Source of the DNA: a virus
Direction: 5' to 3' (one strand)
IMG/VR virus record: IMGVR_UViG_3300033429_000002
Coordinates: 1-64,000 of that record
DNA: 64,000 bases
Shown here: piece after piece, positions 32,716 to 40,447 of the stretch
How positions within the stretch are numbered: position 1 is the stretch's first letter
How the letters are laid out: every line of letters starts with the position of its first letter
Notes under the pieces: generated by a model
The model's database searches: none
What the model saw: the letters and a program-made list of their open reading frames with translations, nothing else
Told to the model about the DNA's origin: nothing
Position numbers and translations under genes: made by a program

Positions 32716-32934
32716 TCAGTCTTCGATAATCTCGCTAGTTGCCAGTTCAAACCTGAAATTGTGATCAGGTAGCTTATCCCTATACCATTTTATCATACTT
32801 TTAGAGGCGTCTCTACCTTTACGGAAGTCTTCATCGTTCTCACTATACCACTCGTCAATAGCTATCCAGTTTTCTTTGCCTGTTAGTATTTCGCTTATTT
32901 TTGACTCTACCTGTAGTTTTATAGTTGTCTTCAT
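32716..32934 (-). CDS. Unknown small protein
   Basis: 72 aa, helical N-terminus then 'WIAIDEWYSENDEDFRKGRD'. Acidic. No family was recognised. It ends just before the terminase promoter. Confidence 0.5.
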   Translation of the reverse strand: MKTTIKLQVESKISEILTGKENWIAIDEWYSENDEDFRKGRDASKSMIKWYRDKLPDHNFRFELATSEIIED

Positions 32935-33019
32935 ATTTTCTCTTAGTTTTCAGTGTGTGAAACTTCTATTCTTAACGGTTCTTCAGACTCATGCATCCAT
33001 CCCGGTAGGTTATTTATTA

Positions 33020-33241
33020 TTAGGTGTAGTTCATAACTTTCAACATCGTCCTGTACTCTTTTCCAGACGGTTCAACCTCGAAGGCATTAACCCATGAACT
33101 TTCTCTTGATCCATCTCTTACCCACACAACCCTATATTGTATTTGGTCCCGTTCGCCTATAATGACTTCTGCTATTTTGGCGTCTATCTCTCCACCAACC
33201 TTAACATCCATTCCACATGAGTATATTTCGATTGTTTTCAT
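33020..33241 (-). CDS. Unknown small beta-rich protein, possible frameshift at its end
   Basis: 73 aa, mostly short strands ('YRVVWVRDGSRESSWVNAFEVEP'), ending KVMNYT. In the -1 frame from about 33066 to 32950 a further protein-like stretch of about 40 codons continues (VQDDVESYELHLIINNLPGW then MHESEEPL) without its own good start. The gene may be longer through frameshifting or broken by a 1-base change. Confidence 0.5.
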   Translation of the reverse strand: MKTIEIYSCGMDVKVGGEIDAKIAEVIIGERDQIQYRVVWVRDGSRESSWVNAFEVEPSGKEYRTMLKVMNYT

Positions 33242-33252
33242 ATTATTCCTTG

Positions 33253-33552
33253 TTATCTACCTATGTACCTGTCCGATCTGTCATTGTCTGCTTTTTCATA
33301 ATCGCCACACTTGACAAGCATAGGGTCCTCGAAGAACAAAAAATCATGGAGACCACATACCGTAACCTCTTTTGCTTTGGACCCGCCACTTGCGTAGTAT
33401 TTGAAATTTCCATGCTTGCAGAAGTAGCAACAATCGTTGACAGGGTGCAGGAATTTTATCTTGTTAGACATTCCCTCCTCGTATTCAACCGAGAGTCGTT
33501 CGCTTTCATTCGCCAACATTACAGCGTGTTTTCTCATACCTTTGTCTTTCAT
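33253..33552 (-). CDS. Cysteine-rich putative zinc protein
   Basis: 99 aa. 'DCCYFCKHG', 'VCGLHDF' and 'VKCGDYE' supply five Cys and a His with zinc-site spacing, a recurrent phage small-protein design. Basic N-terminal helix. Preceded by its own promoter (33567-33595). Confidence 0.5.
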   Translation of the reverse strand: MKDKGMRKHAVMLANESERLSVEYEEGMSNKIKFLHPVNDCCYFCKHGNFKYYASGGSKAKEVTVCGLHDFLFFEDPMLVKCGDYEKADNDRSDRYIGR

Positions 33553-33566
33553 TCTATCTACCTTTA

Positions 33567-33595
33567 GTTTTACCTTGATTTTACCGGTTGGTCAA
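33567..33595 (-). promoter_or_regulatory. Sigma-70-like promoter
   Basis: Minus strand TTGACC (33590-33595), 17-nt spacer, TAAAAC (33567-33572), 15 nt before the 99-aa gene. Shares the ATTGACCAAC -35 block with two other promoters. Confidence 0.55.
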
Positions 33596-33776
33596 TTTTC
33601 GAACCCCTGCTTTTCAACTCAATGATCTCATCGATTAGCCTATCATTCCTGTCTTGTGCTTTGTCTAGAAGCTTGTTTGTCTTATCTAGAATCACACTTT
33701 GAGCTTCGTGCGTTTTGCTTAATTCTTCATAAAGAGATTCCCAGTCGTAAACAGTCTTTCTATTGAACATCCCCAT
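33570..33776 (-). CDS. Small coiled-coil protein
   Basis: 68 aa, almost entirely an amphipathic helix with heptads (about residues 13-55: LYEELSKTHEAQSVILDKTN and onward). Its end overlaps the promoter of the next gene. Unknown role. Confidence 0.45.
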   Translation of the reverse strand: MGMFNRKTVYDWESLYEELSKTHEAQSVILDKTNKLLDKAQDRNDRLIDEIIELKSRGSKIDQPVKSR

Positions 33777-33777
33777 C

Positions 33778-33996
33778 TTAATAAAACTCCTTTTCTTCTT
33801 CTGTTAGTTCTTTGCTGTATACGAAATGGTCTATTTCTCCCTCTCTGTATTCACTGACTAGGTTCAATGATCTGACGTACACCTTGTAATGGTAGCCGGG
33901 TTTGCGCATGGTAGAGTTTAGCCACGTCTTGACAATAACTCCTATCTGGTCATCATCAACCACCACAATCTGTCCAAATTGAAATCTTGGTTTCAT
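33778..33996 (-). CDS. Small SH3-like beta-barrel protein (inferred)
   Basis: 72 aa. 'FGQIVVVDDDQIGVIVKTW' and 'YHYKVYVRSLN' give the strand-turn-strand pattern of small SH3-like barrels common in phage accessory genes. It starts one gene ahead of the coiled-coil protein with a 1-base gap. Function unknown. Confidence 0.5.
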   Translation of the reverse strand: MKPRFQFGQIVVVDDDQIGVIVKTWLNSTMRKPGYHYKVYVRSLNLVSEYREGEIDHFVYSKELTEEEKEFY

Positions 33997-34028
33997 ATTA
34001 ACTCTGTCTTAGTTATTATAGCGCTCAT

Positions 34029-34400
34029 TCATTGAACCTGCTCTAAGTTTGAATATTCAGTATAGTAGAATATGCTGCCATCTGCATTCCTGACGATAGC
34101 TAAATTGTTCTTATGGTCTACCTCTTTTACAATAACGGTGCATCCTGAAAGTCCGAGTGGTGAAGCGTCCGCTTTTGATAGACTTTTTTCAATCTTTATT
34201 AGGTTGTTGCTGGCTATACGAACCGCGTCGATATCCCATTGTATATCCATCCATGATCTAAATAGATTTTTAAAAAATCCTGTGTCTTTTTTCACCCTTT
34301 CCTTAACACTTGAAAGATTCTTTTTGGCTCTTTCTGCCTCTTTCGTCAGTAACAAATACTCAGCTCTTGGCTGGTCTTCCACCAATCTCATCTCTATCAT
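34029..34400 (-). CDS. Unknown protein with helical N-terminus
   Basis: 123 aa. Residues 15-75 are charged helices; residues 85-120 are strands ('GCTVIVKEVDHKNNLAIVRN'). Overlaps the upstream gene by 4 nt. No family was recognised. Confidence 0.5.
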   Translation of the reverse strand: MIEMRLVEDQPRAEYLLLTKEAERAKKNLSSVKERVKKDTGFFKNLFRSWMDIQWDIDAVRIASNNLIKIEKSLSKADASPLGLSGCTVIVKEVDHKNNLAIVRNADGSIFYYTEYSNLEQVQ

Positions 34401-34642
34401 TTATTAAATCTGTCAAATATCTGCTCTGACATAGAGCAAAATTCATCGATAATAGAATTGTTTGTTACTTCACCGGTTCTTCCACTATTTATAAGAGCAC
34501 ATACCATGTCCTTAGCCATCTGCATCTTTATTGCTGCATCTTCCTTACTGTTAACTCTTGGCGGTTTGCATGGCGGCATGGCTGGTATTTTTGACTCGTC
34601 CATGTCTGGCGGTGGATTGTATCCTTTTATTTTATCAGTCAT
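34397..34642 (-). CDS. Unknown small protein
   Basis: 81 aa, Pro-rich first 30 residues (NPPPDMDESKIPAMPPCKPP) then helices. No motif was recognised. Confidence 0.5.
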   Translation of the reverse strand: MTDKIKGYNPPPDMDESKIPAMPPCKPPRVNSKEDAAIKMQMAKDMVCALINSGRTGEVTNNSIIDEFCSMSEQIFDRFNK

Positions 34643-34666
34643 ACTAGTTACCGTTGTTTATGTGTT

Positions 34667-34966
34667 TTATTTTATCCTTTTTGACCCGGACTTGAACAAC
34701 CACACGCTAGATGAACTTGAACAGTCCGTTATTTTGCATGATAGATTCGCATACTTCACGTACCCTCCTTTTACGTTTAAAATTATGTAGTCTATCACTG
34801 GGTATTCAGAAAACGGGTTTGGGCTTTCATACCTCCATACTTCCCCAATATCAGGCGTTGAATCTTCTATGTATTCGGCAGGTTCAATTTTATATTCATC
34901 CAGACCGCTATCGCACCCCATGATAATAAGAATTGTAAATAGTATTACTGTTATAGTTGTTTTCAT
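34667..34966 (-). CDS. Putative lipoprotein
   Basis: 99 aa. A signal peptide (MKTTITVILFTILIIMGC) ends in a lipobox with Cys at residue 18, so the mature protein is probably lipid-anchored. Two more Cys near the C-terminus. Phage lipoproteins are often involved in superinfection exclusion or lysis (spanin), but neither is shown. Confidence 0.6.
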   Translation of the reverse strand: MKTTITVILFTILIIMGCDSGLDEYKIEPAEYIEDSTPDIGEVWRYESPNPFSEYPVIDYIILNVKGGYVKYANLSCKITDCSSSSSVWLFKSGSKRIK

Positions 34967-35208
34967 AGGTCAACCAGTGATATTGTGTATGAGTTAAGAT
35001 CGTTCCACCTCTCTTTCGCCTGCTCTTCTGTTTTTCCATAAACATAGGTTGAATGGTCAATGAAAGGGAACCTGACGTTAAAAACGTCCTCTTCATCAAG
35101 GCAGCACTCGATACAATAAGCCTCCGCGGCACAACCATTCACGGAAAGAGTTATAGGATACTGGCCATCAGGCTTGCCGCCGCATATTTTGCACCGTGCT
35201 ATTTTCAT
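34963..35208 (-). CDS. Lar-like zinc-ribbon protein
   Basis: 81 aa. 'CKICGG' near the start, 'CIECC' in the middle and 'TEEQAKERWN' near the end follow the design of Lar-family restriction-alleviation proteins (two Cys knuckles and the 'eeAi..WN' end). The resemblance is structural rather than strong, and anti-restriction activity is not established. Confidence 0.5.
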   Translation of the reverse strand: MKIARCKICGGKPDGQYPITLSVNGCAAEAYCIECCLDEEDVFNVRFPFIDHSTYVYGKTEEQAKERWNDLNSYTISLVDL

Positions 35209-35273
35209 GATAATATAAAAGCGTAGGTTAATATTATTATCCAGTATATGCAGTAAGCGTCGAATCCTATCAT
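35205..35273 (-). CDS. 22-aa membrane peptide
   Basis: A 22-codon frame with ATGA overlaps at both ends, bridging two genes. The product is one hydrophobic segment (YWIIILTYAFILS). Coupling favours expression, but size limits confidence. Confidence 0.4.
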   Translation of the reverse strand: MIGFDAYCIYWIIILTYAFILS

Positions 35274-35518
35274 AGGTAGTCTTTTAGAATTTTATATTCA
35301 TAGCTATCGAGCGCAATACCTTTCATTTCTTTAACACAATATGACGACAAACCTCCAATTTCACACACAACGTATAACTCTTGAAGGCCGACGTCTTTCG
35401 GCCATATCGTCACCGGCTCACCTTTCTTTAATTCCGTATCTATTGAGAACCCGTGTTCATGTAGTTTTCTTACACACGCATCCATAACGCGAATGCTATC
35501 CATCTTTATATGTGCCAT
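35270..35518 (-). CDS. Unknown small protein
   Basis: 82 aa with a helical start and central strands ('GEPVTIWPKDVGLQELYVVCE'). Overlaps its upstream neighbour by 13 nt. No family was recognised. Confidence 0.5.
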   Translation of the reverse strand: MAHIKMDSIRVMDACVRKLHEHGFSIDTELKKGEPVTIWPKDVGLQELYVVCEIGGLSSYCVKEMKGIALDSYEYKILKDYL

Positions 35519-35706
35519 TGCAGTTCCTTAAAATCGTGACGACAATACATGTCTAAGCAAGACCCAATATGACTATTATATTCTCTTATTGGTAAAGTTG
35601 AAAAGGATTTTAACCAGTCTTTCCAGTCTCGTTTGGTAAAATTCCAGTAAGCTTTATTCCATACATGGTATGGTTGATATTTGCCGGGGGTCATCTTCTC
35701 GATCAT
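35506..35706 (-). CDS. Unknown small aromatic-rich protein
   Basis: 66 aa with six Trp, five Tyr and several His ('HVWNKAYWNFTKRDWKDWLK'). No motif was recognised. It is the first gene downstream of the tRNAs. Confidence 0.45.
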   Translation of the reverse strand: MIEKMTPGKYQPYHVWNKAYWNFTKRDWKDWLKSFSTLPIREYNSHIGSCLDMYCRHDFKELQWHI

Positions 35707-35763
35707 CTGTTAACACCTAAGTTGTTTGTGGATCATATTCTATTGTTTTAGATCTGCAATCGT

Positions 35764-35836
35764 TGGCGACTATAAAGAGACTCGAACTCTCATAATCCAG
35801 CTTGACAGGCTGGTGCATTATTCCTATTTTATACTA
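35764..35836 (-). tRNA. tRNA-Asp (GTC), 5' half unusual
   Basis: Minus strand: anticodon arm CCAGC-CTGTCAA-GCTGG (anticodon GTC), T-arm GAGAG-TTCGAGT-CTCTT, 3' acceptor TATAGTC, then GCCA with encoded CCA. The 5' acceptor (TAGTATA) pairs at only five of seven positions and the D-arm is shortened and AT-rich, so the gene may be decaying or may give a non-standard tRNA. Confidence 0.65.
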
Positions 35837-35844
35837 TATGGACA

Positions 35845-35921
35845 TGGTACTGCTGACATGGCTCGAACCTGCGATGACCACGTTGAAAGCGTGGTGACTT
35901 AACCTTCTTATCCACGGCAGC
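35845..35921 (-). tRNA. tRNA-Glu (TTC)
   Basis: Minus strand, 77 nt with encoded CCA. Acceptor GCTGCCG pairs with CAGCAGT (one mismatch), anticodon arm CCACG-CTTTCAA-CGTGG has anticodon TTC, T-arm GCAGG-TTCGAGC-CATGT (one mismatch). It starts 9 nt after the 3' hairpin of the large structured region, so processing from one transcript is likely. Confidence 0.7.
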
Positions 35922-35930
35922 TAATTGAAA

Positions 35931-36930
35931 CGCCTGTTTAACATGGACAGGCGGCACGGCAATATTGTTTGTTCGGGGGTATTGTTCGGCTTCCTTAACA
36001 TCGAGATTTTCGAGCGCTCTTTTCGATGCATTGAGGGTTCCCCTGGAGTATCACATTGCAAAAATTCCGCTGCGCGTTATCTGCATTAAGCAGATCCATT
36101 CTGTCGCCCGGTCTAGGTCCTCAGTTATTCCCCGGCTTGGAGGACTCCACGCTATGTGGTATCTCAAATGAATGCCGGGCCAGATGCTACCATGTCAACC
36201 GAGCTGGGTAGCCCACGTTCGTAAATTAGTTAATGAGGTGATGAGCTGCAGAGGTATTACGCTAAGATTTTCAGAATTTAAACCCATCACCTCTTTTGTA
36301 CTTCTATTTATCCGGCCAGGAATTAACATAATCGAATTGCGATCAGAGGTGCTGGCATGACCTAACTATGGTCCGCCGAGTGCCGGTGCAGTATATAGCC
36401 TTGACTATCATCAAAATAATCACGAGTAACGGGTTCAAACCGTTTCGATTGGCCTTTGATCAGATACTCAAATATCTGTGTTTCTGTGTCCCGTTAGGGC
36501 GTCGTCAAACATCTTTGGTTGATCTTATCTATTGTCTTATTCTGGTTTTTGATGAATCGCCTTAAGCACTCACCAAGCGGAGTAGTCACGCTAGTTATTT
36601 AGTATAATCCTTTCATGCCTCACGACATTACCCGATAGCGCTTTGGGACGGATGGGTTTTTCCTCCTATGATTGAAGTTAAAAGTATATTTTTAAGATTC
36701 TCTTTTCTTCTTTATCAGGCAGAGATGTATCGATTAGGGACTCTGGGCATCCTTTCGCTACCATCAGTTTTAACATCTCATGGCTAATTCAATACACCTC
36801 TTAGATCTTGGACCGCCTCGGATTTGCCATACTCGCTTTTCTTTCCTGCCAGGACTCCCCGATACTTTTTATTTTCTCACGGCGATCATTGAGAAGACTT
36901 TCAACTTCTCATGCTGTTTTGTAGGTTTAA
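35931..36930 (-). ncRNA. Candidate giant ornate non-coding RNA (GOLLD/ROOL type)
   Basis: About 1 kb with no minus-strand gene in a genome that otherwise packs genes end to end. It is full of perfect inverted repeats: 35931-35937/35947-35953 (7 bp), 36079-36084/36090-36095 (6 bp), 36131-36136/36174-36179 enclosing 36147-36150/36156-36159, 36235-36243/36285-36293 (9 bp), and 36428-36432/36440-36444 with a T-loop-like loop. A TTGACA lies at 36954-36959 at its 5' side (weak -10). Its 3' end is next to tRNA-Glu. Giant phage RNAs GOLLD and ROOL are often tRNA-adjacent; which class, if any, is unproven. Confidence 0.7.
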
Positions 36931-36964
36931 GCATCTCATGATTGATGTTATTCTGTCAAGATAA

Positions 36965-37795
36965 TTATATGCTGTTTACTATTACAAGGTTGAACCGCTC
37001 CTGGCACAACTCACCGATATAGTCGGCGAACTCAACCGCAACCCCGCCACGTGCACAGACCCCCGCAGCGCGTTTGTAGTGTATTATCCCCGCTATCTTG
37101 ACAACTTCCGAGTCGTCTATGGCGTGGACAGTTGTTTCAAAAGTTCTGCCAGTCCCGTCTTCGTAAACGGTACACCTTACAACAGATGGCAGCTCAGATA
37201 TTAACTCAATCATGCCTTTGTGAATCGTATCATACCAACAATCTTCATACTTATCAGCGCTTGATTCTGATTTCTCAAACACATAACCGTCTGTATTGTT
37301 AGCTTTCATAGTGTGCGGATCTCGGTTGTTGTACCCGTCCGATAATCTGACTGTCGAGCTAATAGAGTGTATTTTTCCGGGAAGCTGGGCACTTACCGTA
37401 TCGTATAACCGTTTGCTGTGTTGCTCTTTGGGTGTTCCGTAGTGCTTATTTAGAACGTCCGTGAAATCTTGGACATCTTTGTCCGTTATTTCATCACTTC
37501 CGCTGGATTGATCCACTGAATATAGATCCGCGCTTGATTTATCAGGCTCAAAACTACAGAGATTTTCGCCTTTTTCACCGTCTTCTAAAAATCTCCACGT
37601 TCTGCTCGCACACCCAATATCCGGTAATCTGTCAATCTGACCGTATTCTATTTCTCTGATTTTCGCCCCTGCCATGTCGTCAATAATCATTAGGAGAGTG
37701 TCCGCAATCTCTTCTATCTGATCTCTATTTTCTAAGATGATTGACTTCGCCTCGGCGTATTTTCTTTCTTTGATTAGCTTTGATAGTGTTTTCAT
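36965..37795 (-). CDS. Unknown protein
   Basis: 276 aa. N-terminal helices ('LSKLIKERKYAEAKSIILEN') then an acidic, Ser-rich middle, and a C-terminal domain with 'VYEDGTGRTFETTVHAIDDSE' strands. No family was recognised. It lies just upstream of the large structured RNA, and the TTGACA for that RNA follows its stop. Confidence 0.5.
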   Translation of the reverse strand: MKTLSKLIKERKYAEAKSIILENRDQIEEIADTLLMIIDDMAGAKIREIEYGQIDRLPDIGCASRTWRFLEDGEKGENLCSFEPDKSSADLYSVDQSSGSDEITDKDVQDFTDVLNKHYGTPKEQHSKRLYDTVSAQLPGKIHSISSTVRLSDGYNNRDPHTMKANNTDGYVFEKSESSADKYEDCWYDTIHKGMIELISELPSVVRCTVYEDGTGRTFETTVHAIDDSEVVKIAGIIHYKRAAGVCARGGVAVEFADYIGELCQERFNLVIVNSI

Positions 37796-37798
37796 GAT

Positions 37799-38164
37799 TT
37801 ATACCGGGTAAATGATTTGTTGCCATTCAATCACGTCTATTCCCTTTTCAGAGTCATTGTACAGCGTCCACCTGTTATATCTTAGTGAATAGTGGGCGAT
37901 GATGACACCATTTTTTTTTGTTCTCACAAAATATTCGCCTTTTTTAGCTGGTCTTGTTTCTGTCCACCCGCTGTCGATAATGTTGTCTTTTTTGATCGCA
38001 AGCTTTTTACAAATTATTGATAGCTTGTCAGGCTTGGGGACCGTGCCTCTTAGCCAATTATGAGCCGTTGATAACGACGTGTTCGTGTATGCTGCGAGGT
38101 CATGCATAGTCCACCCGTTATCGTTCATCCTTGATTTTACTAGTCTTGTATTTAACTTTTTCAT
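37799..38164 (-). CDS. HTH (Cro/C1-type) protein with DUF551-like C-terminus
   Basis: 121 aa. Residues 14-50 form an HTH ('MHDLAAYTNTSLSTAHNWLRG' region) of the XRE class. Residues 65-118 ('WTETRPAKKGEYFVRTKKNG' to 'DVIEWQQI') look like the W-P-Y-W layout of DUF551-like phage domains. The combination suggests a small regulator with a sensor-like partner domain; its target is unknown. Confidence 0.65.
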   Translation of the reverse strand: MKKLNTRLVKSRMNDNGWTMHDLAAYTNTSLSTAHNWLRGTVPKPDKLSIICKKLAIKKDNIIDSGWTETRPAKKGEYFVRTKKNGVIIAHYSLRYNRWTLYNDSEKGIDVIEWQQIIYPV

Positions 38165-38312
38165 TTATTATTTCATTCCAAAATTCATCGAAGTCTATAT
38201 TCATGTACTCCTGTTCTAATATTTTACAGAGAGCTTGATATAGTTCGAGGTTGTCTGTTGATTCTGTTATCGCTTTCTTTATACTTTTTGATAGCTTCTT
38301 TGCACTCTTCAC
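38118..38312 (-). CDS. Unknown small basic protein
   Basis: 64 aa, Lys-rich helix then acidic helix and basic tail. Overlaps the HTH gene by 47 nt and the next gene by 89 nt in another frame, so either this or the overlap partner may be mis-called. Unknown. Confidence 0.4.
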   Translation of the reverse strand: MKSAKKLSKSIKKAITESTDNLELYQALCKILEQEYMNIDFDEFWNEIINEKVKYKTSKIKDER

Positions 38313-38514
38313 ACTTTCTAAACTTTGGGTGATCTGTCATGAATAGGTAATTTTCAGGGTGACCGGTGCTAAAAAATTCGCACTGCCCTGAGTTTGTAAG
38401 ATTTTGGCATCTATCATCAGGAAGTTTCTGCATACTTAACAGTTTTTCACAACAATATTCAGGGTCTTCAAAAACGTCTACATCTACGGTCCCAATGTCA
38501 ACTTTTATTATCAT
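38224..38514 (-). CDS. Cysteine-containing small protein
   Basis: 96 aa. 'EYCCEKLL', 'DRCQNLTNSGQCEFF' and 'RKCEECKEAI' give six Cys in a probable metal site. It begins immediately after the 36-aa gene stop (TAAATG). Confidence 0.5.
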   Translation of the reverse strand: MIIKVDIGTVDVDVFEDPEYCCEKLLSMQKLPDDRCQNLTNSGQCEFFSTGHPENYLFMTDHPKFRKCEECKEAIKKYKESDNRINRQPRTISSSL

Positions 38515-38625
38515 TTACCAACCTCTGAATAATACCGTATCAAAGCGTTCATTCTTGCCCCAGCTTGTTTTTGATGATAGGGCTTTTTCTTCCTCCTCCT
38601 TTAAAATTTCAATGAATCTTTTCAT
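38515..38625 (-). CDS. 36-aa ORF
   Basis: 36 codons from ATG 38625 to TAA 38515-38517, then directly ATG of the next gene. Acidic helix (IEILKEEEEKALSS). It contains AAGGAGGAGGAA near its 5' end. It overlaps the upstream gene stop by 4 nt. Likely real given the tight coupling. Confidence 0.45.
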   Translation of the reverse strand: MKRFIEILKEEEEKALSSKTSWGKNERFDTVLFRGW

Positions 38626-38810
38626 TTTATGATAAACCTCTCTAAGTCTGCTAATTTTAGCTGATCTTGAATCTCTTTCCTGAATATTTCGACGGTCCTT
38701 GAAATGTAAAAGTCTGAGTTTATGATCTCGAGTAGTACTTCTTTTGCTGTCGTTCCTTTGAGGAGATTGTCAAAGTCTGATCGCCCTATGATTTCAGGTT
38801 TTAGTTTCAT
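38622..38810 (-). CDS. Unknown small protein
   Basis: 62 aa, helical; 'IIGRSDFDNLLKGTTAKEVLLEII' is followed by a charged helix. 4-nt overlap with the upstream gene. No family was recognised. Confidence 0.5.
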   Translation of the reverse strand: MKLKPEIIGRSDFDNLLKGTTAKEVLLEIINSDFYISRTVEIFRKEIQDQLKLADLERFIIK

Positions 38811-39007
38811 CGTTCTTCCATCTCGCTTATTTTATCATTTTGACCGAATATATTTGAATCCTGATAGAACGTTTGATCAGTCTCGACCTTGTCGATCCTT
38901 CCACCACGTTTTAAGAATTCAGACACCGCACTTTCGATAAATTTCGAATTGGGATTAAACCCTTTTTTCGATTTGATTTGTTTATTCGTTACTTGTTTCT
39001 TTTTCAT
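38807..39007 (-). CDS. Small basic protein with RGGRI motif
   Basis: 66 aa. 'FIESAVSEFLKRGGRIDKVE' is a common motif of small phage proteins ('FL.RGGkIt...'), also visible in the 71-aa protein at 60026-60241 ('FKARGGRVTRL'). Possibly nucleic-acid binding; function is not known. Confidence 0.5.
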   Translation of the reverse strand: MKKKQVTNKQIKSKKGFNPNSKFIESAVSEFLKRGGRIDKVETDQTFYQDSNIFGQNDKISEMEER

Positions 39008-39008
39008 T

Positions 39009-39278
39009 TTAGTTTACTTTTATCGCAAAAACCATCACCTCCCTGTTGCCAAAGTGCGGGTGTTTTATTATTTTTATTTTATAACCACTGTATGGTCTGA
39101 CTATCCTTCTTGACTCGTCTTCCCTTTTTGGGTACCCCTTCGTAATAGTTACGGTTTTGAAGTCCTTGCCGTGTATCCTTTTTTTCCAATATTTATTATA
39201 TAGCCTGTACTCATACTTCTTGGCCCCGGACAATATCTCGTTGAAATACTCAGTTTTTACCGGAAGAGTCAGGTTCAC
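39009..39278 (-). CDS. ASCH/PUA-like domain protein
   Basis: 89 aa. 'LPVKTEYFNEILSGAKKYEYRLYNKYW', 'VTITKGYPK' and the final 'MVFAIKV' give the small beta-barrel layout of ASCH domains, which bind RNA or modified nucleosides. Its stop abuts the upstream gene. Assignment by pattern only. Confidence 0.6.
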   Translation of the reverse strand: MNLTLPVKTEYFNEILSGAKKYEYRLYNKYWKKRIHGKDFKTVTITKGYPKREDESRRIVRPYSGYKIKIIKHPHFGNREVMVFAIKVN

Positions 39279-39523
39279 TAATATTCCTCATCTTGTGATA
39301 GTTTTATCAGTTCTTGAACCATCATCATTGTTGCCACGTGGTTTTTCCCCTTGATGACTGAGAACGCAAATTCAGACCTTAGTCTTTCTGATCTCGATCT
39401 TATTTCTTCGATAAATGCATCGGCGTCGATTGATCCGGCGTCGCTATCATCAACAAGAGACTCATAAACAGCGTCTTGAATGATGTCTTCTATTTTAACT
39501 AAATGATCTTTATCGTATTCCAT
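39278..39523 (-). CDS. Unknown small acidic protein
   Basis: 81 aa from ATG 39523 (MEYDKDHLVKIED); the longer frame to 39589 would overlap the DHH gene and its extra residues are shadow sequence. Acidic helical protein ending SQDEEY. No family was recognised. Confidence 0.5.
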   Translation of the reverse strand: MEYDKDHLVKIEDIIQDAVYESLVDDSDAGSIDADAFIEEIRSRSERLRSEFAFSVIKGKNHVATMMMVQELIKLSQDEEY

Positions 39524-39530
39524 TTGTTTA

Positions 39531-40355
39531 TTAAACCAATTGAGTTTTTGAATAAAAACCAGCGGCCCCTTTATGGCCACCTCCGCCATATTTAACAGCT
39601 ATTTCTGAAACGTCGACGCTGTCTTTTGTTGAATACAAAGAGTATTTGTATTCTCCTTGTTTGATACCAAATAGTACCATAATGTCATGCTTTTCAGGGT
39701 CATATACGGAGTCGAATATTTTTGAATTAGAAAAAGCTTTGTTAATTACAATTGCTCTCAGCCCTTCTAATTCTGATTCGTAGCTCATACCTTTCGCATA
39801 GATCTTATTTTGCTTTCTTTCATAATCAATTATTGTCATCCCCAAACTGATTATTCTGTCAATATCATCTGGGTTAGGCAAAAGAATATATTCCCATATT
39901 TCCGACTCTGGAAGAGTATCGGGAAGCGACCTAAATCCATATTGAAACGGTAGCACATCAGGATTTACATGATCCCACACATCATATCTGCCAAGGAGTT
40001 TTACCGATCTTGGCATTGAAATCGGGTGCATATATTCCCATGTTAGCTCACATCCTGCCTTACCTATTTCCCTCGCGCCACTGCATTCGATTGATTTACA
40101 TTTCTCAATTGCTGATTTATGATGATCTATCCATACTAAATCTGTATGATCATTTAGATACTCCATATCTGACAGTGAAAATGAAAAATCAACAACAAAA
40201 ACAGTTTCACCTGATTGAAAACACCCTCTCATCTTTAATGAATCTAGTGAATCGGTGTAATCAACGCCTATCATTTCACATTCTGGATTTTCTTGTCTTA
40301 TGATAGCACCTGAGCAATGACCATCTAAATCAGACTTGTGATAAAAACATTTCAT
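39531..40355 (-). CDS. DHH-family phosphoesterase (NrnB-like)
   Basis: 274 aa from ATG 40355, chosen for the AGAGGGA site 8 nt upstream. 'SDLDGHCSG' (residues 8-16), 'VVDFS', 'WIDHHKS' (DHH motif) and the C-terminal 'GGGGHKGAAGF' (DHHA1) are all present. Members degrade nano-RNA or cyclic dinucleotides with Mn2+. In a phage it could recycle oligonucleotides or remove cyclic-nucleotide signals of host defence; the latter is speculation. Confidence 0.8.
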   Translation of the reverse strand: MKCFYHKSDLDGHCSGAIIRQENPECEMIGVDYTDSLDSLKMRGCFQSGETVFVVDFSFSLSDMEYLNDHTDLVWIDHHKSAIEKCKSIECSGAREIGKAGCELTWEYMHPISMPRSVKLLGRYDVWDHVNPDVLPFQYGFRSLPDTLPESEIWEYILLPNPDDIDRIISLGMTIIDYERKQNKIYAKGMSYESELEGLRAIVINKAFSNSKIFDSVYDPEKHDIMVLFGIKQGEYKYSLYSTKDSVDVSEIAVKYGGGGHKGAAGFYSKTQLV

Positions 40356-40447
40356 TATTAATCCCTCTAAAAATTTATTGCTATTGCCGCCCAAACTACA
40401 ACCAGGAAAGGAGAGTAACCTGAGTTCGAGCGGCTGTTTTTCCTTTG

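Noticed and set aside
35965-36565. Three rightward open frames in the 1-kb gap
   Set aside because: They are short, lack ribosome sites and homologue-like composition, and fall on perfect inverted repeats. A structured RNA explains the region better.
39524-39589. N-terminal extension of the 81-aa protein
   Set aside because: These residues are an out-of-frame reading of the conserved DHHA1 end of the DHH gene.
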